Below are positions 7,845-9,219 of a stretch of DNA of 9,219 nucleotides, piece after piece. The notes beneath the pieces were generated by a model. The model did no database searches. It was not told where the DNA came from and saw only the letters and a list, made by a program, of their open reading frames with translations. Numbering within the stretch: the first letter of the stretch is position 1; the number at the start of each line of letters is the position of its first letter. The stretch covers positions 1-9,219 of the forward strand of contig DHHC01000030.1 of the NCBI GenBank assembly GCA_002403095.1, given 5' to 3'. A program made the position numbers and the translations under genes. Source of the stretch: Leptolinea sp. UBA4782. Its GTDB lineage: Bacteria > Chloroflexota > Anaerolineae > Anaerolineales > Anaerolineaceae.

Positions 7845-9089
7845 TCATCCCAACCGTGATGTCTTTAGCAGCATATCTGAAGCAATATCACCCTGCACCC
7901 TGAGCATGGAAGTCCCATAGACTTCAAGCAGGTTTTCGGCAAGTTTCTTATAAGCCTTGGAGATCGGGTGGTTCGCTCTTTTTGTGATAATAGGAACCCC
8001 TTCATTTAGACTGCTTAATGCTATGTTTTCATCTGCAGGAATCACCCCGAAGATTTTTATCCGCAATACTTTTTCAACCTCCCCCATTGAAACATCATTG
8101 CGGCCGCTGACTTTATTCATGACCAGTAAAATCTTCTCCCGCGGATAGGATAGCGTACGGCAAATGTCCATGAACAGCCGGGCATTCCTGAGAGATGCCA
8201 GGTCCGGGGTGATGACCAGCATCACCCTTTCTAATGTATCCATGAGGGTTACAACATTATCATTGAGGTAATTGCCGCCATCCACAACCATGACCGGGAA
8301 GATTTTCTGCAAACCGGTGATCACCTTGAACAAATCGTCCGGCCGGATTGGCTGGGCTACCGAAGCAGAAAACGGGCTGGGTAAAACCTGGATTCCAGAT
8401 GTATGCCTGATAACTATCTGCCGGACAAGGCTCTCATCCAGGTTGCCTGCATGTGGGATCAAATCCACAATCGAGTTGGCGGTCTTGATATTCAACATAA
8501 GCCCCACATCGCCGAAAAGATGCTTACCATCAACGAGCAGCAACTCTTCATCAGTCGCCTGGAATAACGCTATAGCAAGGTTAACCGCCACTGATGAGCA
8601 GCCCGCACCGCCTTTCGGGCTGAACACCAGCACACTTTTATCTTGCTTCACGCCAGCTCTGCCTGCCACGGCGTCGCCGGATGAGACCAAACGGGTATTC
8701 AACTCATGCACCCTTTTTAAGGTATTAAGCAGGCTGGCACGGGTAAATGGATAGGGTAGGAAAGCCCTTGCTCCTGCCAGGATCACCTTATTTGCATTGA
8801 CAACTTCCTCTTCAGGGATCACCACCAGGGTGGCGGTTTTTGGATTCAGAATGGTAATGTCATCGATGACATCAAAAGTCTCTTCGAGCGGGAAATACCG
8901 GTAATCAAAAAGAAGGATGTCCGGTTGTTCTATCTTTACTGCCTGCAAGATGTTTTCTTCAACCAATTCAGGAACCACTAGTTCAAATTGTGAATCTGAC
9001 TGGATTATATTTTCCGCTTCTTTTACAAACAATTCATCTTTGGAAATGAGCAGAACTTTAAGCGCATGTGAAGTTGTTGTAGGGGTCAT
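7845..9089 (-). CDS. cpaE: Tad pilus localisation protein CpaE/TadZ (degenerate receiver plus ParA/MinD-like ATPase domain)
   Basis: CpaE/TadZ proteins localise the Tad machine at the cell pole or membrane. The 414 aa have an N-terminal receiver-like domain (about 10-130) and a MinD/ParA-like domain (about 150-395). The receiver keeps an Asp where phosphorylation would occur (FDYRYF, Asp62) but the switch Lys before Pro-Phe is Tyr113 (LPYPF), and no Thr/Ser is seen at the usual switch place. The ATPase domain has SPKGGAGCSS (157-166), where the first, deviant Walker A Lys (159) is kept and the P-loop Lys is Cys164; VDGKHLFGDVGLML (186-199) in the Walker A-prime region; and VMVVDGGNYLND (266-277) as Walker B. 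CpaE relatives are known to have deviant Walker motifs. The ATG at 9089 follows AAGGAG at 11 nt. The gap to the upstream gene is 20 nt. Confidence 0.9.
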   Translation of the reverse strand: MTPTTTSHALKVLLISKDELFVKEAENIIQSDSQFELVVPELVEENILQAVKIEQPDILLFDYRYFPLEETFDVIDDITILNPKTATLVVIPEEEVVNANKVILAGARAFLPYPFTRASLLNTLKRVHELNTRLVSSGDAVAGRAGVKQDKSVLVFSPKGGAGCSSVAVNLAIALFQATDEELLLVDGKHLFGDVGLMLNIKTANSIVDLIPHAGNLDESLVRQIVIRHTSGIQVLPSPFSASVAQPIRPDDLFKVITGLQKIFPVMVVDGGNYLNDNVVTLMDTLERVMLVITPDLASLRNARLFMDICRTLSYPREKILLVMNKVSGRNDVSMGEVEKVLRIKIFGVIPADENIALSSLNEGVPIITKRANHPISKAYKKLAENLLEVYGTSMLRVQGDIASDMLLKTSRLG

Positions 9090-9100
9090 GGTTTGATCTG

Positions 9101-9106
9101 CTCCTT
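9101..9106 (-). promoter_or_regulatory. Shine-Dalgarno of cpaE
   Basis: The minus strand reads AAGGAG, 11 nt before the ATG at 9089. The spacing is on the long side. It lies immediately after the stop codon of the upstream gene, so the two genes are probably cotranscribed. Confidence 0.5.
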
Positions 9107-9109
9107 ATC

Positions 9110-9219
9110 CTAGGGGACAATTCCCAATCCGTAAAGTTCGACAATATATTCCTTGGTGACAGGAATCAAGTCAAAATTGCCGCGCGAGGTTGGCGCTCTC
9201 AAGACCATATCAAAAGTAG
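9110..9219 (-). CDS. cpaB: C-terminal fragment of probable Flp pilus assembly protein CpaB (RcpC)
   Basis: An open frame enters from the right edge and ends with TAG at 9112-9110, giving 35 residues before the stop. The end reads VLRAPTSRGNFDLIPVTKEYIVELYGLGIVP. A beta-rich segment of the LRAP type followed by a PVT-x-x-Y-I-V-E-L-Y helix and a closing Pro resembles the C-terminus of CpaB/RcpC SAF-domain proteins, which lie upstream of cpaE in Tad loci. The first complete codon starts at 9217 (ACT). The assignment rests on a short tail and on position, so another Tad protein is possible. The missing N-terminus is beyond the window edge and there is no sign of truncation in the cell. Confidence 0.6.
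   Translation of the reverse strand, partial: TFDMVLRAPTSRGNFDLIPVTKEYIVELYGLGIVP

Noticed and set aside
8272..8754. Open frame of 160 codons on the plus strand opposite cpaE.
   Set aside because: It lies wholly within the strongly supported cpaE and has no family features.
1..9219. The window begins CTACTTTT and ends AAAAGTAG, an 8-base inverted match at the two ends.
   Set aside because: The match stops after 8 bases, the right end is inside a coding frame (probable cpaB), and nothing else suggests a mobile element. Most likely chance.

Overview
The window holds two gene blocks that converge near position 2620. The left block, on the + strand, is a housekeeping translation cluster: prfA (release factor 1), prmC (its glutamine methyltransferase) and a short Sua5/TsaC threonylcarbamoyl-AMP synthase. 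The right block, on the - strand, is the distal part of a Tad (Flp) type IVc pilus locus. In transcription order it reads: the C-terminus of a probable CpaB, CpaE/TadZ, TadB, TadC, a large membrane-anchored TPR protein, and the CpaF/TadA ATPase. Coding density is very high, and no gene-free stretch reaches 100 bases.

The organism is a bacterium of medium G+C. The gene order prfA-prmC-sua5, the RF1 variant (GGQ followed by NVQKNST), and a Tad locus whose TPR protein has a transmembrane anchor and no lipoprotein signal together suggest Chloroflexota, perhaps Anaerolineae. That is an inference from general protein style, without a database search, and Firmicutes-like or other lineages are not excluded.

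Layout: 40-48 is an extended -10 promoter; 86-1162 is prfA; 1152-1997 is prmC, overlapping the end of prfA; 2001-2612 is tsaC/ywlC, 3 nt after prmC. After a 12-nt convergent junction, the - strand carries cpaF (3962-2625), the TPR protein (5791-3986), tadC (6828-5836), tadB (7823-6846), cpaE (9089-7845) and the cpaB 3' end (9219-9110). Gaps between the - strand genes are 17 to 44 nt, which fits one operon whose promoter lies beyond the right edge.

Within the left block, PrmC methylates the glutamine of the RF1 GGQ loop, so the substrate and its modifying enzyme are encoded together. TsaC makes the threonylcarbamoyl-AMP used for t6A in tRNA. In the right block, CpaE would position the machine, TadB and TadC would form the inner-membrane platform, and CpaF would power pilin assembly. 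The TPR protein is the least understood member. The pilin, prepilin peptidase, TadE/F minor pilins and any secretin are not in the window.

I do not see a clearly new system. The points most worth a second look are the TPR protein inserted between TadC and CpaF, the displaced position of cpaF, and the missing P-loop lysine in CpaE.
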